Positions 5,215 through 6,912 of a stretch of 6,912 nucleotides of DNA are shown piece by piece (within the stretch, counting starts at the first letter, position 1; every line of letters starts with the position of its first letter). Source of the DNA: Candidatus Neomicrothrix sp. UBA672 (GTDB taxonomy: Bacteria > Actinomycetota > Acidimicrobiia > Acidimicrobiales > MedAcidi-G1); the NCBI GenBank assembly GCA_002299135.1, contig DBNM01000120.1, forward strand, positions 1 through 6,912. The letters are read 5' to 3'. The position numbers and the translations under genes were made by a program. The notes beneath the pieces are model-generated. The model was not told the origin of the DNA and searched no databases. It was given only the letters and a program-made list of their open reading frames with translations.

Positions 5215-6450
5215 ATGACCACATCCGACCATATTGATTTATTTAGCGAAGAAACCCAAGAAGACTGGTTCCCAACATATAAAGAATTAAGAGACGAATT
5301 CCCTGTCTATCAGATTCCGGGAAGCAAAATATACGTCCTCACACGTTACGAAGATGTTATTTACGTAATTAGACATCCAGAGAGATTCATAAATGGTTAC
5401 GGAACAACCAGACATCCTTCAAGTCAGAAAATTTACGAAGAAAAAGGTTTTCTAAAACGGTCTGTTTTAGGAACAAACCCACCTGTTCACAAGTTGTATA
5501 GAGACATGGTTGACTCCCATTTCAACGTTGAAGGATCAGCTAAATGGAAAGAAACAATTGAAGATTTATCACATAACGTAATTGATGGTTTTTGCAGCGA
5601 TGGCGAGGTCGAGTTTCTCTCATCTTTCGCTCTTCCAATTCCTATAACTATGATCACGCAAATCCTTGGACTACCGCTAGAAGACATTGAGCAACTACAC
5701 AAATGGTCTGATGCTTGGGTTTTGCCTTTTTCAGGTCCACTGAGTGAGGAGAAAGAAAATTGGGTTGCAGAACAAGGTGTCGCATTCCAGAATTACATCT
5801 TAAAACATGTACATGATCGAAGAGAAAGTCCTAAGGACGATGTAATAAGTCACCTAGCGCACGGAATTTTCGGAGATGAGCGGCCACTTACAGACAGTGA
5901 AATTGTTCGCATCATTGACCACTTATATATAGGGGGTAATGAGACTACAACCTTTGCGCTTACCTCAGGATTGTGGATTCTTTTACGAGAAGACGGTTTG
6001 TATGAAAAAATCTTAAATAATCGTGACCTTGTAGAACCTTTCATTGAAGAAGTTTTAAGACTCGAGTCGCCAACGCAAGGCCTATACCGAGAAACTACCC
6101 AAGATGAAGAGTTTCATGGAGTGGCGATTCCAAAAGGTTCTGTGATTCACATTCGTTATGCGGCTGCAAATCGAGATGAAAGAATGTTCGACAATCCGGA
6201 TGATATTGATTTGGAAAGAAAAAACTTGAAACGCCATATGGCCTTTTCCCTAGGGGAACACCATTGTCCCGGATCAGGTCTTTCGCGTACCGAACAACAC
6301 ATAGCTTTGAACGTTGTTTTAGATCGACTTCCAAATTTAGCTCTTAGTGCGGAAAAAAATGATTATAAGCACATGCCGGGACTGGTATTAAGGAGTCTCA
6401 ATAAACTTCATGTGACTTTCGATCCAACAGAACCTCTTCAAGCCAAATAA
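5215..6450 (+). CDS. Cytochrome P450 (soluble bacterial class)
   Basis: This 411-residue protein has the length of soluble bacterial P450s and no N-terminal membrane anchor. All key elements are present. The C-helix heme-propionate pair is H92-x3-R96 (HKLYR). The I-helix reads G240-G-N-E243-T244-T, giving an acid-alcohol pair for oxygen activation with Glu where P450cam has Asp. The K-helix ExxR is E279-V-L-R282. The heme-binding loop is F344-S-L-G-E-H-H-C351-P-G, with Cys351 the thiolate ligand. It should insert one oxygen atom from O2 into a hydrophobic substrate, usually as a hydroxyl, using electrons from a ferredoxin and its reductase. Neither partner is encoded here, so they must come from elsewhere in the genome. 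CoA-thioester enzymes on both sides suggest terminal or side-chain oxidation of a lipid, terpene or steroid (inference). The CYP family cannot be assigned by eye. Confidence 0.96.
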   Translation: MTTSDHIDLFSEETQEDWFPTYKELRDEFPVYQIPGSKIYVLTRYEDVIYVIRHPERFINGYGTTRHPSSQKIYEEKGFLKRSVLGTNPPVHKLYRDMVDSHFNVEGSAKWKETIEDLSHNVIDGFCSDGEVEFLSSFALPIPITMITQILGLPLEDIEQLHKWSDAWVLPFSGPLSEEKENWVAEQGVAFQNYILKHVHDRRESPKDDVISHLAHGIFGDERPLTDSEIVRIIDHLYIGGNETTTFALTSGLWILLREDGLYEKILNNRDLVEPFIEEVLRLESPTQGLYRETTQDEEFHGVAIPKGSVIHIRYAAANRDERMFDNPDDIDLERKNLKRHMAFSLGEHHCPGSGLSRTEQHIALNVVLDRLPNLALSAEKNDYKHMPGLVLRSLNKLHVTFDPTEPLQAK

Positions 6451-6481
6451 AAGAAGTTCATGCAATAACGAAACTTTTTTT
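6449..6481. terminator. Bidirectional hairpin candidate between P450 and thiolase-like gene
   Basis: AAAAGAAGTT (6449-6458) pairs with AACTTTTTTT (6472-6481) over 10 bp with one G-U pair, around a 13-nt loop. The A-run on one side and T-run on the other give U-runs in both directions, the usual form of a shared terminator between convergent genes. It overlaps the P450 stop codon and the last bases of the thiolase-like stop. Low G+C in the stem limits confidence. Confidence 0.4.
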
Positions 6482-6912
6482 ATTTAGAAAGAATCGTTAC
6501 ACCCGATATTCCTGGCGCTCCGTATACATGCGTATAGGCAGTCTGAGGATCATTTGGGACTTGTCTTTCACCAGCATCGCCACGAAGCTGTAAAACATTT
6601 TCATAGACCTGTCTTAATCCCGATGCTCCTATTGGTTCGCCATTTGCTAAACAACCACCGTCGGTATTTATAGGGAACCTCCCGTCGATTTCGGTTTCCC
6701 CATTTTGAATCATAGATTCTTGTTGTCCATGCTCACAGAATCCATTTTCTGCCATATGCATGACCTCAGCTCCACTTTCAGTATCTTGTAGTTGCGCTAA
6801 ATCAATTTCATCCGGCCCTATTCCGGCCATTTCAAAAGCTGCTTTGGATGCATCTACTGTTGGTCCTTCGCTGAATTCATTGGCCAAATGTGGTGAGAAA
6901 ACTTCAAAACTT
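6480..6912 (-). CDS. SCP2-thiolase / lipid-transfer protein (Ltp-like), C-terminal part
   Basis: The reading frame stays open to the right edge, so about 143 C-terminal residues of a protein usually near 380-400 residues are seen; the true start lies outside. An internal TTG at 6887 is not a likely start because the upstream codons continue the thiolase pattern (S-F-E-V-F-S-P-H-L). The stretch NTDGGCLANGEPIGASGLRQ, followed by LQLRGDAGERQVP and HVYGAPG, is characteristic of the thiolase-like lipid-transfer family. In classical thiolases the matching positions carry the catalytic His of GHP and a Cys in CxGGG. Here the His is Glu (codon 6636-6638), and no Cys lies near the C-terminus. Related Ltp proteins include retro-aldolases that shorten steroid side chains, so C-C cleavage by a non-thiolase route, or no catalysis, are both possible. 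It converges on the P450 with a 29-bp gap. A partner protein such as a MaoC-like or DUF35 (OB-fold) subunit might lie outside the window. Confidence 0.88.
   Translation of the reverse strand, partial: SFEVFSPHLANEFSEGPTVDASKAAFEMAGIGPDEIDLAQLQDTESGAEVMHMAENGFCEHGQQESMIQNGETEIDGRFPINTDGGCLANGEPIGASGLRQVYENVLQLRGDAGERQVPNDPQTAYTHVYGAPGISGVTILSK

Noticed and set aside
6480..6887. Complete small gene starting at TTG 6887
   Set aside because: The frame remains open to the window edge and the content is plainly the C-terminal part of a larger thiolase-like protein.

Overview
The window is a dense block of catabolic, lipid-type genes from an AT-rich bacterium (roughly 40% G+C by eye). It holds six complete genes: a crotonase, an acyl-CoA synthetase, an APH/ecdysteroid-kinase-like phosphotransferase, an SDR, an ABM-fold small protein and a cytochrome P450. 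An SCP2-thiolase/lipid-transfer protein runs off the right edge, and a possible gene start lies at the extreme left edge. This mix is typical of aerobic lipid, steroid or terpenoid degraders, especially Actinobacteria and uncultured marine lineages. The low G+C is unlike cultured high-GC Actinobacteria, so an uncultured marine group is my best guess; the sequence alone does not settle the phylum.

Layout. Bases 1-268 are non-coding or nearly so. They hold a leftward promoter candidate, a perfect 10-bp dyad just downstream of its -10 box, and a Shine-Dalgarno plus ATG for a leftward gene that leaves the window. Bases 269-2668 (minus) form a two-gene operon, acyl-CoA synthetase then crotonase, with a 27-bp gap. 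A 152-bp divergent spacer follows. Bases 2821-4709 (plus) form a second two-gene operon, kinase-like phosphotransferase then SDR, with an 8-bp gap. Its end meets the minus-strand ABM-fold gene (4725-5132) tail to tail. An 82-bp divergent spacer separates that gene from the plus-strand P450 (5215-6450). The P450 in turn ends tail to tail with the partial minus-strand thiolase-like gene (6480 to the right edge). Both convergent junctions carry small AT-rich hairpins.

How the genes may work together (inference). The P450 would put a hydroxyl on a hydrophobic substrate and the NAD-type SDR would oxidise an alcohol or reduce a ketone. The synthetase would make the CoA thioester, and the crotonase and thiolase-like protein would act on the acyl-CoA side chain. 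The phosphotransferase would phosphorylate a small hydroxylated molecule or acyl-CoA. The ingredients resemble actinobacterial sterol side-chain clusters (fadD19/echA19/cyp142/ltp3-ltp4 in Mycobacterium tuberculosis). The kinase + SDR + acyl-CoA synthetase subset also recalls the levulinate (lva) pathway, where a hydroxyacyl-CoA is phosphorylated. No acyl-CoA dehydrogenase, ferredoxin, ferredoxin reductase or regulator gene is visible.

Three enzymes show non-canonical active-site residues: the crotonase lacks the second catalytic Glu, the synthetase has Glu in place of the TGD Asp, and the thiolase-like C-terminus lacks the GHP His and the C-terminal Cys. There is no CRISPR array, tRNA, rRNA or mobile element that I can see.
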